From: Chitinophagaceae bacterium
GTDB lineage: Bacteria; Bacteroidota; Bacteroidia; Chitinophagales; Chitinophagaceae
Direction: 5' to 3'
Length of the DNA stretch: 9,458 nucleotides
Assembly (NCBI GenBank): GCA_025455245.1
Contig: JALOMX010000055.1
Coordinates: forward strand, 1-9,458
The notes beneath the pieces are model-generated. The model was not told the origin of the DNA. It did no database searches and saw only the letters and a list, made by a program, of their open reading frames with translations. Below are positions 1 to 6,295 of this stretch, one piece after another; position 1 is the first letter of the stretch; each line of letters opens with the position of its first letter. Made by a program: the position numbers and the translations under genes.

Positions 1-344
1 CGGAATTCTTAAACCGGGTTGATGAGATCATCATGTTCCATCCGCTTAACAGGAAAGATATCAAAGGCATTATTCGCATACAGTTGCAAAACCTGCAAGC
101 ATTACTGGCTGAAAGTGGCATTCAACTTCAATTTACCGATTATGCCATCGACTTCCTTGCCGAACATGGCTTCGATCCACAATTTGGTGCAAGACCGCTG
201 AAAAGGTTGATTCAAAAGGAGATCGTGAACAAACTATCCAGGCAGATCATTGCCGGCGAGGTGGACAAGTCAAGGTCTGTATTGGTAGATGTGTTTGATG
301 GGGTTGTGGTATTTAGAAATGAGTCAGCGGCTGAAATGGTATAA
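1..344 (+). CDS. clpB: ATP-dependent chaperone ClpB, C-terminal end (partial)
   Basis: This is the last 113 codons of a gene that begins before the window; the reading frame enters at base 3. ClpB is a cytoplasmic hexameric AAA+ disaggregase that threads aggregated proteins through its pore together with DnaK. The visible part is the end of the second ATPase domain: it opens with EFLNRVDEIIMFHPL, the conserved FLNR-DE segment, and continues into the small helical domain with the sensor-2 motif GARPLKR (its arginine contacts nucleotide). It ends in a short basic and valine-rich tail. ClpC and ClpA share the GARPL region, but LIQKEIVNKLSRQIIAGEV fits ClpB better. A hairpin terminator follows directly, so the gene is probably the last of its transcript. 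Confidence 0.9.
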   Translation, partial: EFLNRVDEIIMFHPLNRKDIKGIIRIQLQNLQALLAESGIQLQFTDYAIDFLAEHGFDPQFGARPLKRLIQKEIVNKLSRQIIAGEVDKSRSVLVDVFDGVVVFRNESAAEMV

Positions 345-371
345 TTTTCTGATGTTAAGGGTATATGTTTA

Positions 372-400
372 AAGGGACGGTGCAATGCCGTCCCTTATGG
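372..400 (+). terminator. Hairpin terminator after clpB
   Basis: A perfect 9-base stem, AAGGGACGG (372-380) pairing with CCGTCCCTT (388-396) around a 7-base loop, lies 27 bases after the clpB stop. It is followed by TGGTTTTGT and, further on, a run of six T. The T-tract is not immediate, so the termination call is good but not certain. Confidence 0.65.
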
Positions 401-612
401 TTTTGTACATATTTTTTCAATGAACTTTTAAACTTCAACCATTTCTGAGTGATAAGTTTTCAAGCTTTGATGTTTATGTGCCCCGTGACCTTAGTTACCT
501 TCTATGCTTATTATTTTTTACAACTTTGTTTTTATTGAAAGGCGGTAAAATGGGCATTGCCCTTTCTAACTTTTCAATGGCGATACATCAATTTTTTTTA
601 CAATAAAATATA

Positions 613-1266
613 ATGCAAATGGAACAGGAACAAATGACAAACATGCCCAGAATTGGCGACAAAGCACCCGATTTTGAAGCAGTAACCACCATCGGACAAA
701 TGAAGTTTTCCGATTACAATAAAGGCAATTGGGTTGTATTTTTTTCTCACCCCGCTGATTTTACCCCGGTGTGTACCACTGAAATGAGTGGCTTTGCTCA
801 GGAAAAGGATTTTTTTGCTGCAAACAATACCAAGCTGTTGGGTTTAAGTATTGACAGTATTCACGCCCATATAGCGTGGGTAAATGCAGTACATGAAAAA
901 ACCAATGTATTGTTTGAATTTCCCATTGTAGCTGATATTGATATGCGTGTGTCGAAGCTTTATGGAATGCTGCAACCAGGTGAAAGCGAAACTGCGGCAG
1001 TAAGGGCAGTTTTCTTTATTGACCCCGAAGGCAAAATCCGACTAATAATGTACTATCCATTAAATGTTGGAAGGAATATGGCTGAAATAAAACGGGTCTT
1101 GCTTGCCCTGCAAACATCAGATGAAAACAAATGCGCTATGCCGCTGGACTGGCAGCCCGGTGATAAGGTGATTGTACCCGCGCCTAAAACAGTGAAGGCA
1201 TTGGAAGAAAGAAAGAATAGTGATTTGGAAATGGTGGATTGGTACCTGGCAAAAAGGTCATTATAA
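613..1266 (+). CDS. Peroxiredoxin, Prx6 (1-Cys) type
   Basis: The 217-residue product is a thiol peroxidase that reduces hydrogen peroxide and organic hydroperoxides in the cytoplasm. The active-site signature HPADFTPVCTTE places the peroxidatic cysteine at 54, with Thr51 and Arg131 completing the usual catalytic set. The C-terminal half carries the Prx6-specific GRNMAEIKR segment (about 153-161) and the PLDWQPGDKVIVPAPKT stretch (about 177-193), which AhpC-type enzymes lack. Length is normal for the family (about 210-220). A second cysteine, Cys174, sits in KCAMPLDW; whether it acts as a resolving cysteine cannot be told. The first ATG is used here; ATGs at codons 8 and 11 are also possible since the conserved part starts at PRIGDKAPDF. 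The upstream region is A-rich with no clear Shine-Dalgarno. The gene has its own terminator, so it is probably monocistronic. No OxyR-like site was recognised. Confidence 0.93.
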   Translation: MQMEQEQMTNMPRIGDKAPDFEAVTTIGQMKFSDYNKGNWVVFFSHPADFTPVCTTEMSGFAQEKDFFAANNTKLLGLSIDSIHAHIAWVNAVHEKTNVLFEFPIVADIDMRVSKLYGMLQPGESETAAVRAVFFIDPEGKIRLIMYYPLNVGRNMAEIKRVLLALQTSDENKCAMPLDWQPGDKVIVPAPKTVKALEERKNSDLEMVDWYLAKRSL

Positions 1267-1288
1267 AAATTAAGGTTTTATAACACTC

Positions 1289-1319
1289 AGCATGCTGTCA
1301 ATTGGCGGCATGCTTTTTT
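1289..1319 (+). terminator. Strong intrinsic terminator after the peroxiredoxin gene
   Basis: An 11-pair stem (AGCATGCTGTC at 1289-1299 with GGCGGCATGCT at 1304-1314, two G-T wobbles) closes on an AATT loop and runs directly into a T-tract. It starts 22 bases after the stop codon and has the classic shape of a factor-independent terminator. Confidence 0.85.
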
Positions 1320-1434
1320 ATTGGGTGGTTTAGGAATTGTGATGTAGCAAACAGAAGGAGGAATACTAGTGCCATATGGTTTTCATTTTAAATAACCGGT
1401 TACCATTGGCTCACCGGCGAATAAACTATTTCTT

Positions 1435-1465
1435 TTTGGTTGTTGTAAATGATTCTGTAGGTTTA
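1435..1465 (+). promoter_or_regulatory. Candidate Bacteroidota-type promoter for the alpha/beta hydrolase
   Basis: TTTG at 1435-1438 is followed after 19 bases by TAGGTTTA at 1458-1465. This matches the Bacteroidota housekeeping pattern TTTG-N19-21-TAnnTTTG except for the last base of the -7 box. Transcription would begin near 1471, about ten bases before the start codon at 1482. The call is based on motif and position only. Confidence 0.4.
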
Positions 1466-1481
1466 TTCTTCATTCTTACCT

Positions 1482-2351
1482 ATGCAAAAAATTGATTCTA
1501 TCATTATCATGGGTGCATCCAACCGCCCCATGCCCGCCGATTTGTATTTGCCCGAAGTTGAAGGACAATATCCTTTGGTGATCTATGCCCATGGCTTTAA
1601 TGGGTTTAAGGACTGGGGCAATTTTTCACGGGTCGCAAAACCCTTTACCGATGCAGGATTGGCGGTATTGGCATTTAATTTTTCGCATAATGGCACCACA
1701 CCGGAAAACCCGGTCGATTTTGTTGATCTTGAAGCATTTGGATTGAATAATTACACCAAACAGCAATTCGACCTGGGTTGTGTATTGGATTGGGTTTGTG
1801 GAGATGGAAAACATTCATTTCCTTTTCTGGATACCGATAACCTGTTCCTGATTGGCCACAGTATGGGCGGCGGCATGGTCATTCTGAAAGCCGCATCTGA
1901 CCACCGGGTTCGGAAAGTGGTTGGTTGGGCTTCTATTTCACATTGCAATACCCCTTGGGGTAAATGGACAAAGGAAAAAATATTGCAATGGCAACAGGAT
2001 GGAGTTGCATTTTATGAAAATAAAAGAACCCATCAGCAAATGCCATTGTATTATCAATTATATGAAGACTACCGGAAGCATGCCAATGAATTGGATATTT
2101 TAAATGCTGCTGCCGGGTTAACTGTCCCATTACTCATTTGTCATGGCTTGCAGGATCCTGCCGTGCCGGTTGAATGTGCATACCTGCTAAAAATGGCTCA
2201 GCCACATGCTGAGATCTTCATAACGGATGGAGACCATGTGTTTGACAGGACACATCTTTCTGCCGGCGGATGGTTGCCCGATGATGGGGAGGAATTGCCG
2301 GCTTCCATGGCCGGAGTTGTGGAGGAAACGATCAGGTTTTTAAAAGGTTGA
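1482..2351 (+). CDS. Alpha/beta hydrolase (serine esterase or peptidase-like)
   Basis: The 289-residue product has the alpha/beta-hydrolase fold. HGFNGFKDWG (37-46) is the oxyanion-hole loop. GHSMGGG (125-131) is the nucleophile elbow with Ser127. HGLQDPAVP (221-229) supplies Asp225 as the acid, and DGDHVF (249-254) supplies His252, so the catalytic triad is complete and in the usual order. A helical cap rich in W, K and Q fills about residues 155-205. No signal peptide is visible, so it probably acts in the cytoplasm. It resembles the Hydrolase_4 and dienelactone-hydrolase-like groups; the substrate cannot be inferred. It stands alone between the peroxiredoxin terminator and the convergent pirin gene. 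The 108 bases between it and the pirin stop contain no strong hairpin that I could find. The ATG lies about ten bases after the predicted transcription start and has no Shine-Dalgarno. Confidence 0.88.
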   Translation: MQKIDSIIIMGASNRPMPADLYLPEVEGQYPLVIYAHGFNGFKDWGNFSRVAKPFTDAGLAVLAFNFSHNGTTPENPVDFVDLEAFGLNNYTKQQFDLGCVLDWVCGDGKHSFPFLDTDNLFLIGHSMGGGMVILKAASDHRVRKVVGWASISHCNTPWGKWTKEKILQWQQDGVAFYENKRTHQQMPLYYQLYEDYRKHANELDILNAAAGLTVPLLICHGLQDPAVPVECAYLLKMAQPHAEIFITDGDHVFDRTHLSAGGWLPDDGEELPASMAGVVEETIRFLKG

Positions 2352-2459
2352 TGTAAGAATTTGTGCCACCGGAAAGCAGTAATTCCCCTCCTTGAAAACG
2401 CTGACCGGGTATATTGTTTTTACCTTATATTTTTGGAAAGCCCTCTGAAGAATTCTATG

Positions 2460-3374
2460 TTATGAAAGCGCCCCCGGAGGAGGATCTCCTTTCAATTTTA
2501 GTTTCGATTCGGGCAGTGGAACAAATTCATGATTGTCATTAGGCGGCAGAATAATCCTTCCCTGCTTCCAGTCTTCCTTGGCCTGTTCAATTCGTTCTTT
2601 TCGCGATGAAACAAAATTCCACCAGATATGGCGTTCGCCTAAGGGTTCTCCGCCCATCAGCATTAGTGTGGCAGGTTCTCTTGCTGTTATTACCGGATCT
2701 ATCCCTTTGGTGAAAACGAGCAATTGCCCGGCTGTATAAAATTGCCCGCCAACTTCAAGGCTGCCTTTGGCGATGTAAACGCCCCTTTCGCTGTGTTCTT
2801 TTGGCAAACCAAATCTCGCGCCGGTTTGCAGCACGGCATGCAGGTAAAATAAGGGAGAGTGGGTTTTCACCGCGTTGCCCAGCCCATAAGCGTTACCGGC
2901 TATCAACCGCATCCACACGCCGGTATCGGTAAACACCGGCAGTTGGTCGGGTTGATAATTGACAAAATCCGGATCGTCTTCCTCATTTTTTTCAGGCAAT
3001 GCCACCCAGGTCTGTATCAGTTCAAGTTGACCGCCGGCAAGCACTGCCGGGTCTTCAAACCGTTCGGAATGTGCAATACCTTTTCCGGCCGTCATCCAGT
3101 TTACCTCACCGGGTTTTATGACCTGCTCAACGCCGAGGCTGTCGCGGTGGGTGACAGATCCGCCGAACAAATAACTTACGGTGGAAAGGCCGATATGCGG
3201 ATGCGGAAGCACATCCATGTTCTGAATATTTTCAGGGGCAATGCTTACCGGTCCGGCATGATCCATGAAAATAAATGGCCCCACCATCCTGCGCAGGCGA
3301 AAAGGTAATATCCTTTTTACTTCCATACCCGGGGCGAGGGCTGCTTTGCGGGCTTCAATAACCATATCGAGCAT
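2460..3374 (-). CDS. Pirin family protein (bicupin)
   Basis: The 304-residue product is a pirin-type bicupin. The N-terminal cupin holds the metal-binding set: LPHPHIGLSTVSYLF gives His58 and His60, and WMTAGKGIAHSE gives His102 and Glu104, all four ligands being present. The C-terminal cupin (about 170-245) includes ERGVYIAKGSLEVGG and ends with GGEPLGERHIWWNFVSS, the conserved pirin C-terminal segment. Characterised relatives bind iron; some bacterial pirins open quercetin, others modulate protein partners, so the role here is open. No signal peptide is seen. The gene is divergent from pyrF across 76 bases, and its stop faces the hydrolase gene. An alternative ATG at codon 4 would change little. 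No Shine-Dalgarno lies at a useful distance. Confidence 0.92.
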   Translation of the reverse strand: MLDMVIEARKAALAPGMEVKRILPFRLRRMVGPFIFMDHAGPVSIAPENIQNMDVLPHPHIGLSTVSYLFGGSVTHRDSLGVEQVIKPGEVNWMTAGKGIAHSERFEDPAVLAGGQLELIQTWVALPEKNEEDDPDFVNYQPDQLPVFTDTGVWMRLIAGNAYGLGNAVKTHSPLFYLHAVLQTGARFGLPKEHSERGVYIAKGSLEVGGQFYTAGQLLVFTKGIDPVITAREPATLMLMGGEPLGERHIWWNFVSSRKERIEQAKEDWKQGRIILPPNDNHEFVPLPESKLKLKGDPPPGALS

Positions 3375-3450
3375 GTCTGAGAATTTTTAGTGGTATAAAT
3401 CCTTCTGCAATTTAGGTATCAATCCAAAGAATTCCATTTTACTTTGCCGC

Positions 3451-4302
3451 ATGACAAGGCAGCAACTCGTTGAACAGATACAAAGAAAGAAATCCTACCT
3501 CTGTGTGGGACTCGATACAGATATCCTAAAGATTCCAAAATACCTGCTGAACAAACCTGACCCGGTGCTCACCTTCAACAAGGCCATCATAGATGCCACC
3601 CGTGATTTTTGCGTAGCCTATAAAATCAACACCGCTTTTTTTGAAGCCATGGGCGCAAGGGGATGGGAGATCATGGAAGAGACCTTTGATTATATTGGAA
3701 ATGATCACCTGAAGATAGCCGATGCCAAAAGAGGCGACATCGGCAATACAAGTCATCAGTATGCAAAAGCCTTTTTTGATATGCTGAAGGCTGATGCAGT
3801 AACCGTGGCTCCTTATATGGGCGAAGACAGCATCCGCCCTTTTTTAGAATATGACGGTAAATGGACAATAGTGCTCGGGCTCACCAGCAACCCCGGCAGC
3901 AATGATTTTGAACGGCTGAGGCTCGATACCGATGATGTTGCACCGCTTGTGCCAAGCCTTATTCAGCCTTCAAGGGGGGAGTTGCTTTATGAAAGGGTGC
4001 TGCGGACGGTTTCCTGTTGGGGCACCATCCACAACCTTATGTTTGTCATCGGGGCCACACAGGCTTCCGATCTTGGGTCTATCCGCTCCATCATTCCCGA
4101 TCATTTTTTGCTGGTACCCGGTGTTGGTGCACAGGGTGGGAGCCTTGCCGAAGTTTCGGAATATGGTATGAATAAAGAAACCGGCTTGCTGGTAAATGCA
4201 AGCCGGGCAGTTATTTATGCATCTGACGGAGAAGATTTTGTAGAAGCTGCCGCCAATGCAGCAAAGGCTTATGCGGCAGAAATGGCCGGATATCTTGGCT
4301 AA
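3451..4302 (+). CDS. pyrF: Orotidine 5'-phosphate decarboxylase, type 2
   Basis: This enzyme makes UMP from orotidine 5'-phosphate, the last step of de novo pyrimidine synthesis, in the cytoplasm. The 283-residue length and sequence fit the longer type 2 PyrF. The core motif ADAKRGDIGNTS holds Asp91, Lys93 and Asp96, the catalytic D-x-K-x-x-D array. FLCVGLD-like YLCVGLDTD (16-24), the substrate lysine in AYKINTAFFE (about 56-65), APYMGEDSI (120-128) and the phosphate-gripping VPGVGAQGG (222-230) followed by NASRA (249-253) are all intact. The ATG has no Shine-Dalgarno. TTACTTTG at 3439-3446, one base off the TAnnTTTG box, would place transcription at or just after the start codon, so it may be chance or may mean a near-leaderless message. 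The gene ends 6 bases from the stop of the convergent lipoprotein gene. Confidence 0.95.
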   Translation: MTRQQLVEQIQRKKSYLCVGLDTDILKIPKYLLNKPDPVLTFNKAIIDATRDFCVAYKINTAFFEAMGARGWEIMEETFDYIGNDHLKIADAKRGDIGNTSHQYAKAFFDMLKADAVTVAPYMGEDSIRPFLEYDGKWTIVLGLTSNPGSNDFERLRLDTDDVAPLVPSLIQPSRGELLYERVLRTVSCWGTIHNLMFVIGATQASDLGSIRSIIPDHFLLVPGVGAQGGSLAEVSEYGMNKETGLLVNASRAVIYASDGEDFVEAAANAAKAYAAEMAGYLG

Positions 4303-4308
4303 TGGTGT

Positions 4309-4782
4309 TTAATTGCCGAATTTGGCGGTAGCGCTGTCCATAACGGCAAAAATATCATCGCGCATGGCCTGTGCCCTTACTTTCTCTGATTGGTAATAAG
4401 CCATCAGCGAGTCCTGATTTTCATACTTATCGGGCTGAAAACCATCCATCCAGTCGTTCATTCCTTTTTGAGCACGCTGCAGGGCGGTAAGCAGTTTTTC
4501 ATATTCAGCTTTCAGCGCTTTTGACCCTGAGTCATTCAGTTTGGCAAGGGAGTCAATCCTTAATTTGGCAAGGTCCTCAAATCCTTTCAGTTTGCCCATT
4601 TTGGGCATCGCTTCATCGTGTAAGGCAACTACCTGTTCAAACAGGCTGTCGGTGGGGCTCATGGCTTCGGCAGCGGCATTCATGCTTTTCCCGCCATGGT
4701 CGTGGTTGGCATGTTCGCCTTCTCCGCAGGCAAAGGCAAGTATGATGGCAGAGGCCGATAAGAATCCGGTTATTTTTTTCAT
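4309..4782 (-). CDS. Small His-rich lipoprotein, function unknown
   Basis: The 157-residue product starts with a signal peptide (MKK, then a hydrophobic stretch to about residue 18) and a lipobox-like LAFAC with Cys19, so it should be lipidated and exported. The residues after the cysteine, GEGEHANHDHGG, place Glu at +3 and +5, which resembles the acidic export signal that sends Bacteroidota lipoproteins to the cell surface. The His-rich patch HANHDHGG could bind metal, but this is inference. The rest is predicted to be mostly helical, with charged and heptad-like stretches (about 45-110). Similar small proteins in Chitinophagaceae are, to my recollection, sometimes labelled viral A-type inclusion protein, a name without functional meaning. 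A one-mismatch -7 box (GAACTTTG on the minus strand, 4805-4812) lies 22 bases before the ATG. It shares no operon. Confidence 0.8.
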   Translation of the reverse strand: MKKITGFLSASAIILAFACGEGEHANHDHGGKSMNAAAEAMSPTDSLFEQVVALHDEAMPKMGKLKGFEDLAKLRIDSLAKLNDSGSKALKAEYEKLLTALQRAQKGMNDWMDGFQPDKYENQDSLMAYYQSEKVRAQAMRDDIFAVMDSATAKFGN

Positions 4783-5067
4783 GGTATGTAAAAATTTAAG
4801 GGGGCAAAGTTCGGATTTTGAGCGATGGTATTACTGATAAATTTTCTGAAATGGTTTAGAAGTGAATGAATGGGGTGATGATCTGATTGTTTAAATTGGT
4901 TCGTTCTTGGAATTAAAATTTACTGTTACAGGCCGGTTTCGCTGTAAGTCAATGCAGACGAAGGCTTTGAGGGATTTTTTGGATTTGAAAATCTATTTCT
5001 AATGATTGAGTTTTGTTGGTGAAATGAAAGGAAATTTCGCCGCATTGTTGGGTTCTTCGGATTTTTT
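4783..5067. other. Gene-poor stretch downstream of the GxxExxY gene
   Basis: I see no supportable gene here. A minus-strand frame across 4926-5111 starts inside the repeat described below and has no recognisable domain. The sequence GGATTTTTTG occurs twice (4972-4981 and 5059-5068), about 87 bases apart, the second copy touching the repeat at 5068. Apart from this and the weak -7 box next to the lipoprotein gene, nothing was recognised. Confidence 0.5.
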
Positions 5068-5108
5068 GTCTTGACCTGGATTAAAAGGATTTTAGGATGG
5101 CCCGGATT
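5068..5108 (-). repeat. Inverted relative of the 104-base repeat, left side of the GxxExxY gene
   Basis: Read on the minus strand, this 41-base segment begins AATCCGGGCCATCC and ends GGTCAAGAC. The same beginning and end are found on the plus strand at 5632, 5736 and 5840, so the GxxExxY gene is bracketed by oppositely oriented relatives. The match to the copy starting at 5840 is closest (AATCCGGGCCATC, then TTAAAATCC or TAAAATCC, then GGTCAAGAC). ATCC recurs every 8-9 bases inside it. The segment overlaps the last codons of the GxxExxY gene. Confidence 0.7.
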
Positions 5109-5520
5109 CATTGGTTCCGGATGGATTAGGTTTGTATTTTTTATTCAGTAGTCTTTTGTACTGTAAACTACGTGTGCCAAAATTTATAAGCAGCCCTACT
5201 TCAAGGTTGTAGGCTTCAAGATAATTGAGACCCTGGGCAAGATGGTCATTCGTCATTTCTGATACAGCTTTCAGTTCTACCATCACTTTGCCCTCCACAA
5301 AAAAGTCAACACGACGGTCGCCTATATGATGTTCTTTATAGTACACTTCCATTTCATGCTCACGGCTATGTTCAATGCCCCTGATTTTCATTTCAATGGA
5401 CAATGCACGTTGGTACATCACTTCCTGAAAACCGTTGCCTAAAATAGTGTGCACTTCCATACACGCCCCTATTATGGCATGGGTAAGTTCAGCATGTTTG
5501 TATTCGGAATGATCCTGCAT
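5092..5520 (-). CDS. GxxExxY family protein (PD-(D/E)XK nuclease fold)
   Basis: The 142-residue product shows the family signature G30-F-Q-E33-V-M-Y36. It also has a complete PD-(D/E)XK core: Asp72 in RRVDFFVEGK, then Glu82 and Lys84 in VELKA, followed by QGLNY (Gln96, Tyr100), similar to the QxxxY motif of RecB-like nucleases. The family is of unknown function, occurs in many copies in some genomes and is suspected to be mobile or nuclease-like; no activity is established as far as I know. The last dozen or so residues (PNPSGTNESGPS) are encoded by the repeat that starts at the 3' end and do not look like family sequence. It stands alone, with no signal peptide and no Shine-Dalgarno. It may act in DNA turnover of the flanking repeats or be a passenger; neither is shown. 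Confidence 0.88.
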   Translation of the reverse strand: MQDHSEYKHAELTHAIIGACMEVHTILGNGFQEVMYQRALSIEMKIRGIEHSREHEMEVYYKEHHIGDRRVDFFVEGKVMVELKAVSEMTNDHLAQGLNYLEAYNLEVGLLINFGTRSLQYKRLLNKKYKPNPSGTNESGPS

Positions 5521-5631
5521 AAGGTTATGATTATGATAATTGACCTATTTAAAAATAAAGATATCCTATTTGCTATTTAGAAGAAAGCTGAAACGCATCA
5601 TTACTTTAATCTCGCTTAAAACTTTTTGCAA

Positions 5632-5881
5632 AATCCGGGCCATTCGGTCATCCTGAAAAAACGGATCAAGACAAGGAGTTTTAAAGAAAAAGCAACTCCT
5701 AAATGGAAAGTCTCTTTCCCCCACTTTTTTAAAAAAATCCGGGCCCTTCGGTCATCCCTGAAAAAACGGATCAAGACCAGGAGTTTTAAAGAAAAAGCAA
5801 CTGCTAAATGGATAGTCTCTTTCCCTCACTATTTTTAATAATCCGGGCCATCGTGTCATCCCTTAAAATCCCGGTCAAGAC
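5632..5881 (+). repeat. 104-base tandem repeat, two full units and one partial
   Basis: Units start with AATCCGGGCC at 5632, 5736 and 5840, spaced exactly 104 bases. The first two are complete and about 90% identical, with a compensating one-base shift between them. The third ends after its 42-base head, at GGTCAAGAC. In unit 1 two hairpins are perfect: AGGAGTT with AACTCCT (5674-5680 and 5694-5700) and GGAAAG with CTTTCC (5705-5710 and 5714-5719). In unit 2 each has one mismatch. The head of the unit reappears inverted at 5068-5108. Confidence 0.9.
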
Positions 5882-5911
5882 AATGGAGGCGCGGCTATAA
5901 CTTACACCTAA

Positions 5912-6279
5912 CCTCAAACCTCATACCTCAAATAAAAAACCTCAAATAAAAAATAACATATGAAGAACGTGAATGGTGAAAAGTGAAAGGTGAAAAGAGT
6001 GGGGCAACCTAAAAACATGTAACCCAAAACCCGTAACCCGAAACCTCAAACCTCAAATAAAAAATAACAAATGAAGAACGTGAAAGGTGAAAAGTGAAAG
6101 GTGAAGAGAGTGGGGCAACCTAAAAACATGTAACCCAAAACTCGTAACCCGAAACCTCAAACCTCAAAAAAAATAACATATAAAGAACGTGAAAAGTGAA
6201 AGGTGAAAAGTGAAAAGTGAAAGGTGAAGAGAGTGGGGCAACCTAAAAACATATAACCCAAAACCCGTAACCCGAAACC
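5912..6279 (+). repeat. Approximately 110-base tandem repeat built from 7-base subrepeats
   Basis: Three units run 5953-6063, 6064-6172 and 6173-6279, preceded by a partial lead-in of CCTCAAA heptamers at 5912, 5919, 5926 and 5940. Each unit has a G/A-rich half made of GTGAAAR heptamers, then GTGGGGCAACC, then an A/C-rich half in which C-runs fall exactly seven bases apart (6023, 6030, 6037, 6044 in unit 1). From unit start to the GAAACC end point, units 1 and 2 are both 93 bases and unit 3 is 107. The 14 extra bases are two extra heptamers (counts 4, 4 and 6). The array ends 16 bases past the stop of the minus-strand DUF4230 gene. Confidence 0.9.
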
Positions 6280-6295
6280 AGCAACTTCAAAAAAC

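Larger units (their letters stand above)
5521..6295. other. 775-base gene-free region filled with two tandem repeat families
   Basis: This stretch runs from the GxxExxY start codon to the DUF4230 stop codon. Its first 110 bases are AT-rich and should contain the GxxExxY promoter; the only candidate is TATCTTTA on the minus strand (5556-5563), one base off the TAnnTTTG box. The remainder is the 104-base repeat (5632-5881), a 30-base spacer, and the heptamer-based repeat (5912-6279). I see no convincing gene or structured RNA. Confidence 0.75.

Noticed and set aside
538..565. Possible small structured RNA or riboswitch before the peroxiredoxin gene (AAAGG with CCTTT and an inner GGGC-GCCC pair).
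   Set aside because: The stems are short and the inner loop too small to be convincing; no known riboswitch core was recognised.
528..574. Promoter for the peroxiredoxin gene (TTTG at 525-528 and TAACTTTT at 567-574).
   Set aside because: The spacing is 38 bases, far from the usual 19-21, and the -7 box has a mismatch at the final G.
2859..3308. A 149-codon plus-strand frame opposite the pirin gene.
   Set aside because: It is a shadow of the pirin gene on the other strand; the minus-strand product has intact metal-binding motifs across the full length.
4926..5111. A 61-codon minus-strand frame after the GxxExxY gene.
   Set aside because: It starts inside the repeat, overlaps the end of the GxxExxY gene, and its N/P/K-rich content reflects repeat sequence (KNPKNP, NPKNPSKP). 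No family resemblance.
5626..5838. A 70-codon plus-strand frame containing a duplicated peptide (KKRIKTRSFKEKAT twice).
   Set aside because: It lies wholly within the 104-base tandem repeat, so the peptide repeat follows from the DNA repeat, the frame being restored by a one-base shift between units. There is no recognisable domain or start signal.
5632..6279. Possible CRISPR array.
   Set aside because: Units are 104 and about 110 bases with no short repeat alternating with unique spacers, and there are no cas genes nearby.
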